Shown here in pieces: positions 1 to 11,939 of a stretch of 27,266 bases of DNA (positions within the stretch are counted from its first letter, which is position 1; the number at the start of each line of letters is the position of its first letter). The position numbers and the translations under genes are program-made. The notes below the pieces were generated by a model. It saw only the letters and a list, made by a program, of their open reading frames with translations, did not search any database and was not told the origin of the DNA. The stretch covers positions 1 to 27,266 of the forward strand of contig JADNYJ010000427.1 of the NCBI GenBank assembly GCA_015501075.1, written 5' to 3'. Origin of the DNA: Gymnopilus junonius (lineage: Eukaryota > Basidiomycota > Agaricomycetes > Agaricales > Galerinaceae).

Positions 1-34
1 ACATATGTGTGTGAACTCTTCCTGCTACATATAA

Positions 35-180
35 TACTATCACGTGCTACGGGTTGGATAATTGTAATAGAGATGGAAAATCGCGGATTGCATCACATTC
101 ACTCAATATTTTGCGAAAATCTTTGCATATTTGAGTACCTATAGATCTCACGAGTACGAATATGCAAAAATCGCGAGGAA
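35..180 (+). repeat. Left terminal inverted repeat of the MITE-like element
   Basis: This 146-nt arm matches 981-1126 in inverted orientation. The first 64 nt are identical, and identity then falls towards the inside, with the worst match in the last ten bases (171-180). Confidence 0.9.
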
Positions 181-980
181 ATTTGGACTGAATATAATAT
201 AAAACGAGGAACTTCTGGCTGAATTCCCTTTACACAATAATGTTTCCTCGCTGCTGTAAGCATTTCTTATTCCTTGCTCACCAAATTTGGTCTACAGATG
301 CTATGCCATCTGGAATACTCGCCTAACTTATTTTTCTGCGCAATAACCTTCCAGATCTTTTGTACGACCTCAATGCAGGGAGTTGGAAAAGCTAAGTCAC
401 GATGCGTCACACCAATTTTCAAACACCGCTCGGCGCAGCTCGGCTCTGGAAAGAGGGTACAATATGCGATCCTATTTACAAGGCTGCTATGCTACAATCT
501 AACTATATGACATGATTGGCAAGCTCAGTCGCCAGGTGGATAACTATTATAAGGTGGATATAGGTTACCATTAGGAGGCAGAAACGTAGGTGGCGGGTAA
601 GCCATCATTAGCTACAATGACTCGGCACTGCGCCATGGCGAGCGGGCCAACGCCCGGAGGAAGCAGGACGCGCTAGGCGAAGCTGATCAACAAAGATGAG
701 AGACGCGACGCGACCGTGTTTGGTTGATGGGAGCGGAGTTAAGACTGAGTCTGAATCTAATTGCGTTTGTCACGCCTGCAAGATGTTCTGTGAATTGCAG
801 ACGAGGGACAACGCAGGCAGTGACAGAAATCAAGGAGAAGACTAGCAGGGCATACTAGATTTCAAATATGTAAAAATGTTGAGCATTTATGGGTTGGAAG
901 GTAATGTTTTTCACGAATATAGGACGAGGTAACTCCAATCTTTCCACTGATGTCTCATTAGCTTGAGATCAACTTCACAT

Positions 981-1126
981 TTCCACAAACTTTTTGCATA
1001 TTCGTAATTGTGAGATCTATAGCTACTCAGATATGCAAAATTTTTCGCAAAATATGGAGTGGATGTGATGCAATCCGCGATTTTCCATCTCTATTACAAT
1101 TATCCAACCCGTAGCACGTGATAGTA
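981..1126 (-). repeat. Right terminal inverted repeat of the MITE-like element
   Basis: Inverted copy of 35-180. The arm ends only about 36 bp downstream of the stop codon of the minus-strand SET gene, so the element lies in or next to that gene's 3' untranslated region and could affect its polyadenylation (inference). Confidence 0.9.
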
Positions 1127-1161
1127 AATGATATCAATCAGAATGAGATGAGAATGAGACA

Positions 1162-2488
1162 TCATGAGGAGGGCCGAATATGTACAGCTGCGTCAGCTAG
1201 GGGAAGCTCGGCAGTACACCTAGCACAGCCACAGACGAAAAACCAGTCCTTCTTCAACTGTTCTCCCCTCTCTTTTGCATGATGAGAATCCTCGTCAATG
1301 TAGCTGATGCAAAGCTCTTCTCCTGGCGAGACGTCTCTGAGAGTATAAAACTGAATTCCCTGCCTGTCTCTCCTTTTCTTCAGATTTGGAGCACAATCTT
1401 GAAAAGAAAGGCGAGGTGAGGTCCAGCTGAAGGTTAATGAAGAAGAAAAGCTTACTGTGGTTAAAGTACGATCCAAAGACATAGGCACCCCAACCAAGCA
1501 TTTCGCTACCTTCATCCTGTTTTGCTTCATCCCATATCCCAAAAACATTGCCATAATCTCGCGCCATGAGGGCCCGGGCATGAGCAGAGGTAGCCAAAGA
1601 GCTGCGCAGTATATCAGCCATACGGACGGAGGGCGTCGACAGGCCATCTCGGGCAGTTCCAGCTTTCTTGTTTGACTTGTTTCCTAAGGGAAGAGATGCC
1701 GCCAGATACTTAAGGAAACGATAGACGAGTATACGAGACATAAGCAGGTAAGGCTTTGATTTTATCAGCGAAAGCTCGTTATCTTGGAGTCCCATAAAAT
1801 CGGCCCATCTTCCAGCACCCAGACTGTATCCTTCCTTGGTGGATGACGCGACACGGTCAAAGATGGGTGATGAGAGATTGACATCCTCTATGGTTTTCCG
1901 AACAAGTCCGTCTAGTACAAATTGGGCCGTGTCGACCTCGAACTCTGTTAGCACTTCTGTCCATCCTGTTTTCTTGCGACACTCTTCGAGGGTCACCTCT
2001 TCCGCCAAGGACCACGCTCGATCGACGAATTCTGAAGTGATATCGGAGGCCTTGATATTCTGAAGGAAGTCCAAAGCATTGACAGCACTTGGGTTGATAT
2101 TAAGCTTGAGACCATTCTGTTGCATTTCGACCTTGGATATCTGCGCAACGAGCTTCTCCAGGGCACAAACAATCTCTAACCACCACTCCACACCCTGATC
2201 ATCGGAAACCACATACTCCTTCACATACGCATCCTTGCACACTTCAGAGCAAAACCACACCCCTCCTTGTCCCTTGTCGCCGCCCAGCTTAACGCTCCAT
2301 TTATTCCGCCCGCTCTCGAAGGCATACCCATAACAAGTGGCACAGGCCTCGCGTCGGAACTTCCAGTATACGACAGCTGCATATGGTGCTGAGCAGAACA
2401 AGATCGGTGATCCCTTAGGTATTGCTTCCCGTGCAAATGCACCTCTCCCGCCGTAAGGTGTTGGTAAAATATCGTATGAAGAAGTCAT
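1162..2488 (-). CDS. SET domain-containing protein (SMYD/Set6-like lysine methyltransferase family)
   Basis: Probable protein-lysine methyltransferase that uses S-adenosylmethionine. There are two exons, 2488-1456 and 1397-1162, split by a 58-nt intron (1398-1455, GTAAGC..CAAG). The spliced frame closes at 423 codons (422 aa). Residues about 8-35 form the split SET-N part. A MYND-like zinc module follows, with visible Cys49, Cys52, Cys80 and Cys84, but it lacks the full MYND ligand set. A helical region comes next. The SET core crosses the intron: [11 protein letters not shown] is followed by NCAPN, which gives the substrate/cofactor motif NHxCxPN with Asn where Ser is usual. Then come the [12 protein letters not shown] motif and a post-SET CGCARC cysteine cluster. 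The order SET-N, zinc finger, SET, post-SET is that of SMYD proteins. The substrate is unknown. The start at 2488 is the only ATG that leaves the SET-N intact. The MITE-like element lies just past the stop codon. Confidence 0.85.
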
Positions 2489-3230
2489 CGATTGGCGGTT
2501 ATAAAACGAGCCAAAGATAACAGGTTTAACAAAATGAAAGCCTTGATCAGGATATCGACATGTTTTCGAGTGTCAGGAGGGAAGAATTCGAGATGAACGT
2601 GGATTTCATGTTGATCTTTCAAGCAAGAAAGCCCGGCGTAAAAAATTTCTGACTAAAGCAGGATCCATAATGATAATACGATCGATCAGATGGCGGACCG
2701 GGTTCCCATATTCTACTACTAGATAGGGGCTACTCGAATGCTGAAAGCGGCTTTTATTCATATAGCGGACTATGCATGCGTAACAAAAAGCCCTAAGGAC
2801 GACTAGCAATCGAAGCCTACACTTGTATGTCAAAAAGAAGGCTGGAGTATGTGAAGGAAGGAATGATTTGTACAGCACATAGGAGGATTGCGACTAAGAA
2901 AGTGGTGATGTTCAACTTTGAATCATGTTGAATGTGACATAGAATCCCTCGATTAAATTGTATATAGCCAACAATGCAGAAGTAGAACGAGAGCAAGAAA
3001 CAGGATAGCATGGGATACAATATCACGATGGATATAAGGATAGAAAAAAGTTGTACAAGACGAACAGATGACGGAAATAAATGTACACAAGCAATATATG
3101 ATGAGCTTCAGAGATCATTGCAGATTGGATATCAGTTGAAGTCGGTAACTCGATTAGGGGTGGGCTTGTATGTCAATGCATATAGGTGCGTGGAGAAAGT
3201 TGCGCGATGTCAACAACAGTGATATACCAA
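2489..3230. other. Intergenic region between two minus-strand genes
   Basis: It holds the promoter of the SET gene and the 3' flank of the RING gene. Short open frames on both strands have no recognisable protein features, no convincing splice pattern and no codon bias. I see no RNA gene or repeat here. Confidence 0.6.
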
Positions 3231-5414
3231 TTATGACGGTGTAAGGTTTCGCTGAGGAGGAAGGGAAGGGGACGATGCAGATGACGAAGAAGGGGGTTGA
3301 GACGAAATATAATTTATTTCCATATCCGTACCATCCCTCGCCAGGAGTTCACCGTTCAAGATCTCGCCAACAGCAGAGTTGGATGTTCGCCCACCCGCAT
3401 TCGCACCATCATCAGGTGTAGTTGCAAGAGAGCTCGAGACAATCACCGATGGACTGAGTACTTGGCCATTCCAGTTAGCAGCCATCTGGATTAATACCCT
3501 TGTCATGACATCTGTAAGGCGTGAGTGCACTTCGGCTACGAAACGAGGATTTATTGACGCTGTGTCGGATGGTGTCTCGCGACGGACAGTCCTCGCAGAC
3601 AGAATATTTGGGAAGCTCTTGGAGCGTGTAACAACCCGCGTTCCAGTATGAGAGCGAAAAGATCCCCTCCTTGAAGTATTTGCAGATATATGGGGAGGTT
3701 GAAGGGAAGGAGTTGGATTTACAGCTTTGATCGAAGGCATGTCATCCCGTTCCGATACCTTGAGAAGGTCGCTCAACCTTTCCTCTCTAGAAGAAATGTT
3801 GGCGGTTAACAGGTGGGGTTCGGTATCCGATGTCGGCGGTCCACTTCGAACCGAAGTAATCTGCTCGCTTAAGTTGAGTCTTTCCTTCTTTGGCGTTCTC
3901 AACATGGGCAGCGATGAAATCGACATGGCCATCACTGAGTCTATGTCCGTAGCTGGAGTACTAGGGAAGAGGTCAGGATCGTCAGGATCAAACTCGGGCA
4001 CAAAAGGTTCCTCCGATATATCCAGATTAAATCGAACAGTACTTCCAGGGTATATAGCGCGAGGTTGGTGAATAGTGCTGGTATAGGTTGGCGCGTATCC
4101 AGTCCGGAACAGTTCTTCAGCGCCGTCCGTCCCTTTCCTCAAATCGTCCACAGATAGCTCCGATAACAGGAGAACATCAGAAGAGGCGGGCACCTCTCTT
4201 TCAGCATCTGGTTGATCAGGTTCAAACTCTGGAAGTGCAGAGTCGAAGGGCGCATCAAGGGAATTCGAAGAATCACTAGCAGTGGATGGATCAAGGTTTG
4301 GAACCTCTGACATCTGGAGACCAACAAGCTGATCCTGTTGCAACCCATCATCTAGGAGATCGAGGTCGGAATCAAAGTTCGCTGTTCTCTCATTTGGGCC
4401 GAGGGCCTTGTTTAGCGAGGGTGAAGATGTCGGAGAAATTGGAGCGGGGTGAACGAGGATTGAAGGAGTGACGTGAGAAGAAGGAGGAGGAGGAGGAGGA
4501 GACCTTATAGGGGACTGCAATAGGTGAGGATAGTCGGAACGAAAGTCGTGAATGATAGCTTTGAGTTCATTGATTTCCCTGCGAAATTCGAGCACTTCAT
4601 CGGATAAAAGGTCGAACTGTCAAGGGTAACGTTTCAATGTTTCATAGATATTGAATTAGAAGAAGGCATTACATCTCTGTGGGAAGTCAACGTGAGAAGA
4701 CTTCGATATGGGGAAGCACTAGTACTTACGGATTTCTTCTCATAATGTTGGGCAACTGCACATGATAGATGCATGATCACATTTTTGTCGATCCAACTCG
4801 TCAATTCTAGCCAGGAGTCCTTGCCTTTCCGACTGCAATATGTGGATCCTTTCTGTCAAGTTGTTGGAGAATCGACTATGAGCCTTCAAGGTTTCCTTGC
4901 TCTGCAGAAGGCATCCAAGTAGACAGACGCTTGTCGCAAGATCTTTGAACTAGGTTCACACAATCATTAATGAGGTCTAAGTGTAGGTGAAAAAACCAGT
5001 ATACCCGGTTACGAGGCTGAGAATCCACAAAACGACGAGCTCTTTCATATAGGTGTTGAATATGGGAGATAGCTGTATGATCGTTTACCAGAGCGATAGA
5101 TTCTTGCAGTTGCTGTGCTAATTGATTGGAATCAAATAGTATCTTGGTAGGATTGTCATTTAGATCAAGTAATCTTGAATAAATCTGTCTTTCAAAAGGA
5201 GCGCCACAAATCCCACAGCAAAAGACATCAGTGTTAAGGCAACTGTTGGTATGCAATCAGACGAAAGAGGCAAAACAACAAACAACTATGCGCACCCGAG
5301 GCAAATTACATGACCGCAAGCGATCACAAAGGGCGCTCTAAGATCTTCTAATTGTCCAAAGGGTTCGAAGCAACTCTGGCACAGCGCTTCGGCGTCTAAA
5401 TGTGATTCTTCCAT
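3231..5414 (-). CDS. C3HC4 RING-finger protein with coiled coil (putative E3 ubiquitin ligase)
   Basis: The N-terminal RING is complete: Cys12, Cys15, Cys33, His35, Cys38, Cys41, Cys49 and Cys52, as expected for a ubiquitin ligase. Exons are 5414-5296, 5242-5005, 4949-4781, 4755-4730 and 4616-3231. With these the frame closes at 646 codons. After the RING, two heptad-rich helical stretches (LQSERQGLLARIDELDRQK, then FDLLSDEVLEFRREINEL) predict a coiled coil. The last 450 residues are Ser/Pro/Asp-rich and probably disordered, with a basic RSKSFPNILSARTVRR patch near residue 560. Introns 1 and 2 are normal (53 and 55 nt). The third would be only 25 nt (4756-4780), and the fourth is 113 nt (4617-4729) with an internal AGAT flanked by its own AG and GT. 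This stretch is unsettled: a frame error or a microexon is an alternative. RING identity is clear; substrate and partners are unknown. Confidence 0.78.
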
Positions 5415-6550
5415 TGTTCCTCTCACGCTGCCTTTACTAGCGTGTTTTAAGAGGGTAGATGGATAATAAAGAGATGATTAACAAAAAATTAAATCCGGCA
5501 GAGAGCAGGCAAGCGGAGGTGGCTCGAGAGAGGAAAAGGGTTTCGCAAGAGTTGCACAGCACAGCAACACAGCAAATATCCAACACGCAACGTGAGTCAC
5601 GTAACATGAATGATGTTGGGTCAGGTGATGGGAAAGTCACGACGCGTGCTCTTGGCGCGTATGCCTGGGCCCTGGGCCTTCTACGCGCCCTTCAAGTGCC
5701 CTTGCAAGTACACTTGATGAAGGGTATACTAAGCTCTGTGATATGCTGTAAAAATTGAGGGCCTGGAGCGAGTGTAACTTTAAATATTCTTTTATACATG
5801 AATGCTTATGTCTAGTACTTGATTTTAGTCATTAATCATTCCAATTCACTGTGAACTGGTATTGGCGCCCTTAATGAGGCCATGTCTGTCCTTTTCCGAG
5901 CAACGCACGCTTTAATAATAATACAACATGCAGTAGCCGGGATTGCCAACGCCTCCGAGTCGCATATAAGTAAACTAATTTGAGCGTAGAACATTAACTT
6001 CACGCTTCAAGTCGTGCTCTTAGCTTGCTTTAATTTGTCGGAATCGAAGTCACTAGCGACTTGGGAGGAAACCTTCGAATAGAAACTCGCAGGGTATATA
6101 CCCGCGGACTAGAGTCTATATTTTCGATGTCGTCGATCACGATTACTGACTGCGTGAAGACAATATCAGGAAGTTGAAGTGTTTGTCTTACCTCTTGAAT
6201 AAACCAGACTGTGCTGTACAGTATCAAGACAGTGACCTGATACGAAGCTGGCAATCTATGGATAAATTGGACCTTCTGTCAATGAACACCAAGTACTATC
6301 CTGGTGGCTCAAGACTAGTCTACAGATTGTCGTAATCGTGATCAGGAAGATGAAATTTTAAATTTAGAATCAGAATCTCGTTAAAACCGTTGTTATTGTG
6401 TTCGAGTTGATCTTCCCTATACGAAGAATACATACATGAAGCTTGAGTTTCTAGAGCAACGATATCGTCGTGGTGATATCAGTCGAAAAGGACATCCTAC
6501 AGGTATAAGACTCAACACATTACACTCAATTCTTTATCTCAGGACGCATC
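5415..6550. other. Gene-poor interval between the RING and TPI genes
   Basis: The first 250 nt are the RING gene's promoter side and contain an MluI box (ACGCGT, 5642-5647) and several GCGCG stretches. On the minus strand at 6030-6254 there is an open frame with an intron-like GTAAGA..CGCAG segment (about 6144-6191), but no family is recognisable and I do not call a gene. A 12-nt inverted repeat, GATCACGATTAC, pairs 6135-6146 with 6332-6343. The rest is AT-rich and featureless. Confidence 0.5.
5642..5647. promoter_or_regulatory. MluI cell-cycle box (ACGCGT) upstream of the RING gene
   Basis: ACGCGT is the core bound by MBF-type (Swi6/Mbp1) factors in fungi. It lies 228 bp upstream of the RING gene's start codon, in a patch with further GCGCG/CGCGC words. 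The sequence match is certain; function is inference. Confidence 0.35.
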
Positions 6551-7563
<1,013 letters not shown>

Positions 7564-7581
7564 TTCTGCTTCACGAGTTAT

Positions 7582-7627
7582 CTGAGTATTTCAGAGACTC
7601 TGTCGGTGCAACATTTTTGTGGCTTAC
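7582..7627 (-). other. Probable 5' UTR intron of the TPI gene
   Basis: On the minus strand a GTAAGCC donor follows AAAAG, and an ATACTCAG acceptor lies 18 nt before the start codon. The 46-nt length fits the introns in this window. Removing it does not affect the coding frame. Transcript data would be needed to confirm it. Confidence 0.5.
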
Positions 7628-7791
7628 CTTTTGAAGAAGAGGGACAGGGAGACGTTGAGTAGAGAGTAGTCGGACCACAATTATTAGAGCGAAGATTAGA
7701 TATCGATGGGATGGAGAGCGGCTTACGTGAGTTCATTTGTCTGATGCGGTCCACCCGGAACGCCGTCGGTCAACTTCCTGTCACCATTTGG

Positions 7792-7866
7792 CCTTCTTTC
7801 CTTCTTTCTTTCCTTCTCTCTTTCCTTCTTTCTTATTCTTCTTCATCTTCACTTCTCTTCTACTTA
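7792..7866. repeat. Low-complexity CT tract (TTTCC/TTCTT repeats)
   Basis: Nearly pure pyrimidine on the plus strand, made of degenerate CTTTCTTT units. It lies upstream of TPI, where it is purine-rich on the transcribed gene's coding strand. It creates spurious open frames at 7711-7946 that should not be read as genes. Confidence 0.8.
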
Positions 7867-9112
7867 TACTGTCCCACTACACGAAGAGCTGGCGAGGTAT
7901 TTTACGGTACCTGAATTACTTATGTAATGTAGTCAGCCAAAATTGATTTATTCATTCCAATTCCGGCCACCCTAACTCCCAGCCCACTTTCACCATCTTA
8001 ACTTCTGATTTCCAAGCTTTTGAAGTCCCTCATTAATGATCTACACTGAAGCACCTACTGCATAAACTTTTCTAGGTCACGATACTATTATTATAGTCCC
8101 TACTAGTAGTAAGTATACGACCATCTTGAACACATCATTTGCGAACCGATTATTCGTCTATAGGTCGGCATCATCTCCAGGTATCCGGAAAGCCTGTGTT
8201 TCTAGCCCATATTTATAACTCCTCTCTCCCTTACCCTGGGTCAAAGATGATTGCGATGATGTACTTCATCTCAACAATCTCAACAGTCTCGCCAACGCAA
8301 GCACTCAATAGAAGAACGGAATCAATTGTACAGTAAGTTAGATCCTTGGAGTGGATGTCGTGAAAATGACTGCGGTCGCTTTCGCTCTCCTCTTTTGCGT
8401 TTTACAGTAGCTGCAAGCAGGGCCACTCTTTCAAACCATGGAGTTTTTTAAAAGATGCAAGGACAACGTTCGGCTTGCTAAACCGCAAGTTGGTGATATT
8501 ATGCCCGATATTCATAGACACCGCCATTGATGAAAGGCCATTTAGGTGCCAATTGTCCCCAGCAAGCGGTTTTCACACTTTCCCGGAATCCAAGCATGAG
8601 ATAAGGCCAAGAAAAATGCAGAGCAGGTCAACGTGCGTATCTACCCGTTCCAATATTGGACCGAGAACCTTTCTTGGGGCACCATCTCATCATCTTACGC
8701 CGACTCTCTGCAATTGCCCTTTTTTTGGAGCTTAGCGATAGGATCGGCTATAGCCAGTGCCCTGGTCTGCAACCTGGAATAATGCTGTCAGTTGGCGCAC
8801 TACTTACTCCATGGTAGGTAAGTCGTAACCACTGGTGAGTGGTCTGCCACTCCAAGCTTCAAAGTATGATCATAGTGCTGGGAATTCGGTGGAGCCACGC
8901 GAGAAGCACGCGAGCAACTGTCAAAATATAATTGGAGATCAGCCGGATAAGTATGTAAATACTAGGAAAGGGTCGCAATGCTGTGTCTTCCGTGGTCAGT
9001 TCCGCTTTGTCTTCCACTGCCTCCTTCGACCTCTTCTCCACATATAATACAAGTTAAAAGGTATTTCGAAAAGGTTCACTGTACATTCAATCTCGTTCAA
9101 TCTCAAGGAACA
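7867..9112. other. Intergenic region between divergent TPI and NACHT genes
   Basis: It holds the upstream regions of two divergent genes. Open frames at 8139-8336 and 8475-8735 have no recognisable motif. A TATA-like ACATATAATAC near 9040 sits about 70 bp before the proposed NACHT start. I see no RNA gene and no repeat. Confidence 0.5.
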
Positions 9113-11766
9113 ATGATCAGCCGTCAAATGAACGGTACGCTGATTACTGGTGGAACATTCACGACTGTCAACATGGTGGGTGGGACCTCGTACGACCATT
9201 CACCAACCAGTGCCACTGAGAAAGGTGTGGCGTCAATGTCAAAATTCTCTGCCGTTCTGACTTTTTTCTCAATAGCTCTCAAATTGCTTCGAAGTCGGAT
9301 CGCCGCGGGGGCTTTCCATGATTCTGCTGAACGATGCGATGCTCCGAAGTGCCACCCACACACGCGTGAAGCCATCCTAAACGAAATTTTAGACTGGGAA
9401 GAGAACGACTGTGGTGTCGGTGCGCATCCTTTCCTCTGGTTATATGGTCCCGCGGGCTCTGGCAAAACAAGCATTGCACAGACTATCGCAGAGATTCTTC
9501 ACAAACAGGGCGGACTGGCCGCGAGCTTCTTCTTTGGTCGCACCTCTGTTGGTCGGAACGATGACAGCCGGTTGATTGCAACTCTTGCATATCAGCTTAC
9601 TTTATCGATACCTGAACTTAGCAATGACATACTCCTCGCTCTCAGTTGGGACCCAGCCATTTTTGACAAATCGCTTGAAACCCAGCTTGAAAAACTGGTA
9701 CTCGGTCCGCTCTCAAAATTTTTTGAACAAGACGGTGACGCTGGGTCGAACGGGAGGCTACCACGACTTGTCATCATAGATGGTCTCGACGAATGTAATG
9801 GTTCCAAGGCCCAACGCCACGTCCTATCGGTCTTGCATGGTGCTGTATGCAATTCACACCTTCCTCTCTCTTTCTTGTTTGCTAGTCGTCCGGAACACGA
9901 GATACGCAATTTCTTCAACCAACCCGAAGTAAATCTTACGGCTCGGCGACTCGTCTTGGATGACAAATACCGTCCAGATGCAGACATTGCCATTTTCTTG
10001 CATGCAAGGTTTGAGGACATCAAGAGCAATCACCCGTCAGCTTCGCATATCACTTCCCTTTGGCCTTCCCATTCCGACATCGAGCGCCTCATTAGAAAGG
10101 CTTCCGGGCAGTTTATTTATGTTTCCACAGTCATGAAGTTCGTTGAGTCTCCCAACCATTGGCCCTCAGATAGACTGGATGTCATTTTTGGTCTGACATC
10201 GCCTGGTACAATACTCCGTTTGCTGATTTGGATGCTTTGTACACGCATATACTTTCCTCGTCGGTGATATCGACCGTGTGCGACAAATTTTCGCCTTCCT
10301 CCTCCTCAGGGAATCTGATTTTGATGCTGATATGAATGCTATTGGAAGATTTTCTTCGTTGCGTCGTGGACAACTGGACATGCTACTGAAGGATCTGCAT
10401 TCAGTAATATACGTTCCTCTTCCAGTCGAAGATGGGAAAGCCTTCGTCTGTTCCATGCGTCCTTGGGGCGATTTCCTTCTAGATAGGACCAGATCAGGAA
10501 GATTTTTCCTCGACCCAGAAGAAGGCCATTCACGGATGGCAAGATATTCCATACGTTATTTGAAATATTCTTCTTTGCGTAAGGGTCCTATTTCTTTCAC
10601 TAGAGGCACTTACCGATTACAAAAGTACCACCCTCCGAAATCAAACACCACCGTGTTGAAAATATGCCATCAGGGACTGATGCGACACTGTTCAAAGTCC
10701 CGCCCTTCCCGAGGTCTGCTGAAGGATCTATCAGAGTTTGATTTTGAAGGATACCTCAATATGCCATTCGGGGCCATATCGATCTACACTTTCTCGGACC
10801 GATCCTTGCTATGCCCTGCCTTTGTTCTCCAGTTGGATTCATACCCAGGTCTGATTTTTATTTTCATCTGTATTATATATCGTATTCTAATTGATGTCCA
10901 GGCTCTTCAAATTGACAAGTATAATCTCGTTCAGAAATATACAAGTCACTTCGACCGTTTTGTAAAGTCAAGGTTATCACAGTATCCGGCGGATCCTGTC
11001 TCACGTCATCTATTCATCTCGTCGACACTTGATCCCTTTTCAAAACACTGTCCTATAGTTATTCGCCTATTGACTTTTCAGGGGCCGCATGATACTTTCG
11101 CTCAGTATCTCAGCTATGATGTCGCAGGCTGCGCTTTCACATATGCGAATGACCCCAAAACGAGAGATTATTATAAAATGGTATCTGAGTTTTTGACCAA
11201 TGAAGGTAGAGCCGGGATCTACTTCGTTGACAAGTCTGGATATAAAAGCCTAGCAAAGTTTCTGGTGGACATCTTGACTAGTCCTATGTGAGTTGTTCCT
11301 GACTACTTTCTTAATAACATTAACGAATTAAATAACAGATTTGTAGGGGATTGCCCAGAAGGCTTGACTCGTGATGAGCTAAGGCAGATGGAAGAATGTG
11401 CTCTAGATCTTCTCTATTCCCTGCTTTCGCGGGTACCCGAGCAAACCGACCTTTCTGAGTACTTGCACAACAACCCGATCCCTTCAAAGTTGAAATATTC
11501 CACGGGGATGAGGCTGCAAAGCACAATATTTGCAATCCAAGTATACATCGAGGTAATGACTCATTCGCGCTTTGGACCTTTCTCATAAAAGTACCTGACA
11601 TTGGATTAAGAGAACAGCGGAGGATCGGCATAGACAAATATCTCTTTCCCATAAGAAGAAAGAAGCATCAAAGGAGTCAGAGAAAAGATCTTTTAAAAGT
11701 TGCCTGCTAATTTGGCTTAAAAGATGGATATCTTTGACAGTTATTTGTCAGAATGGAAGAGAGTAG
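9113..11766 (+). CDS. NACHT-domain STAND NTPase (fungal NLR-like), reading frame disrupted
   Basis: Signal-transducing ATPase of the NLR-like class, which in fungi includes self/non-self recognition proteins. From ATG 9113 a short N-terminal segment with GGTFTTVNMVGG precedes the family hallmark FHDSAER..CHPHTRE. Walker A GPAGSGKT is at 9446-9469, and Walker B LVIIDGLDE is near 9770. FASRPEHEIR is the typical sensor region. A 51-nt intron is likely at 9225-9275. The conserved frame is lost twice: near 10208-10211, where SPGT should run into TPFADLDALYTHIL, and near 10258-10261, before VGDIDRVRQIF. Each loss equals one missing base. The second half is open to 11287, followed by clear introns (11288-11338 and 11553-11610) and a stop at 11764-11766. 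The exon structure at 10580-10900 is unclear. About 220 C-terminal residues from 10902 are not recognised. It may be a pseudogene or carry sequence errors; the NACHT call itself is firm. Confidence 0.85.
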
Positions 11767-11939
11767 TTGACGGAGACCCAATTCCCAATGATGAGCGACC
11801 ACCGGGGTGACTAAGGAGGTAAGTACTAGTTCTTATCGACTGGATACAAATCGAGTGTAGACACTCAACTAGTGGCACAGGATGGCATAAACGACAAAAC
11901 TTCCACTGGAGTCTTTAGCGCGAACACAATGTAGATATC

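Larger units (their letters stand above)
35..1126. mobile_element. MITE-like non-autonomous DNA transposon with long TIRs
   Basis: The two ends are inverted copies of each other. Positions 35-180 pair, without gaps, with the reverse complement of 981-1126. The outer 64 nt are identical and the inner 82 nt differ at about 13 positions. Each tip carries CTATCACGTG, which includes a CACGTG palindrome. A TA dinucleotide sits at both borders (35-36 and 1125-1126) and could be a TA target-site duplication, but since it also fits the inverted repeat this is ambiguous. The 800-nt interior has no transposase-like reading frame; the one open frame inside (274-510) resembles nothing I know. This is the anatomy of a large MITE or an internally deleted Tc1/mariner-type element. 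The superfamily call is inference; the repeat itself is directly visible. Confidence 0.88.

Noticed and set aside
1457..2063. Plus-strand open frames opposite the SET gene
   Set aside because: They are antisense shadows of a coding exon with strong SET/MYND motifs.
6030..6254. Minus-strand open frame with an internal intron-like segment
   Set aside because: No family match and no clear start exon; two frames are equally open.
7711..7946. Two plus-strand open frames rich in Phe, Leu and Ser
   Set aside because: They are read through a CT low-complexity tract and have no family features.
8978..9112. Earlier start for the NACHT protein
   Set aside because: The upstream part overlaps a TATA-like region and has no conserved residues; ATG 9113 is the better start.
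10206..10309. An intron that would bridge the NACHT frame break
   Set aside because: It would delete residues typical of the family (PFADLDALY..), and the resulting frame stops within a few codons.
10579..10603. A second 25-nt GT..AG segment, in the NACHT gene, similar in length to the one in the RING gene
   Set aside because: Removing it leads to a stop after about 19 codons, so nothing supports splicing here.
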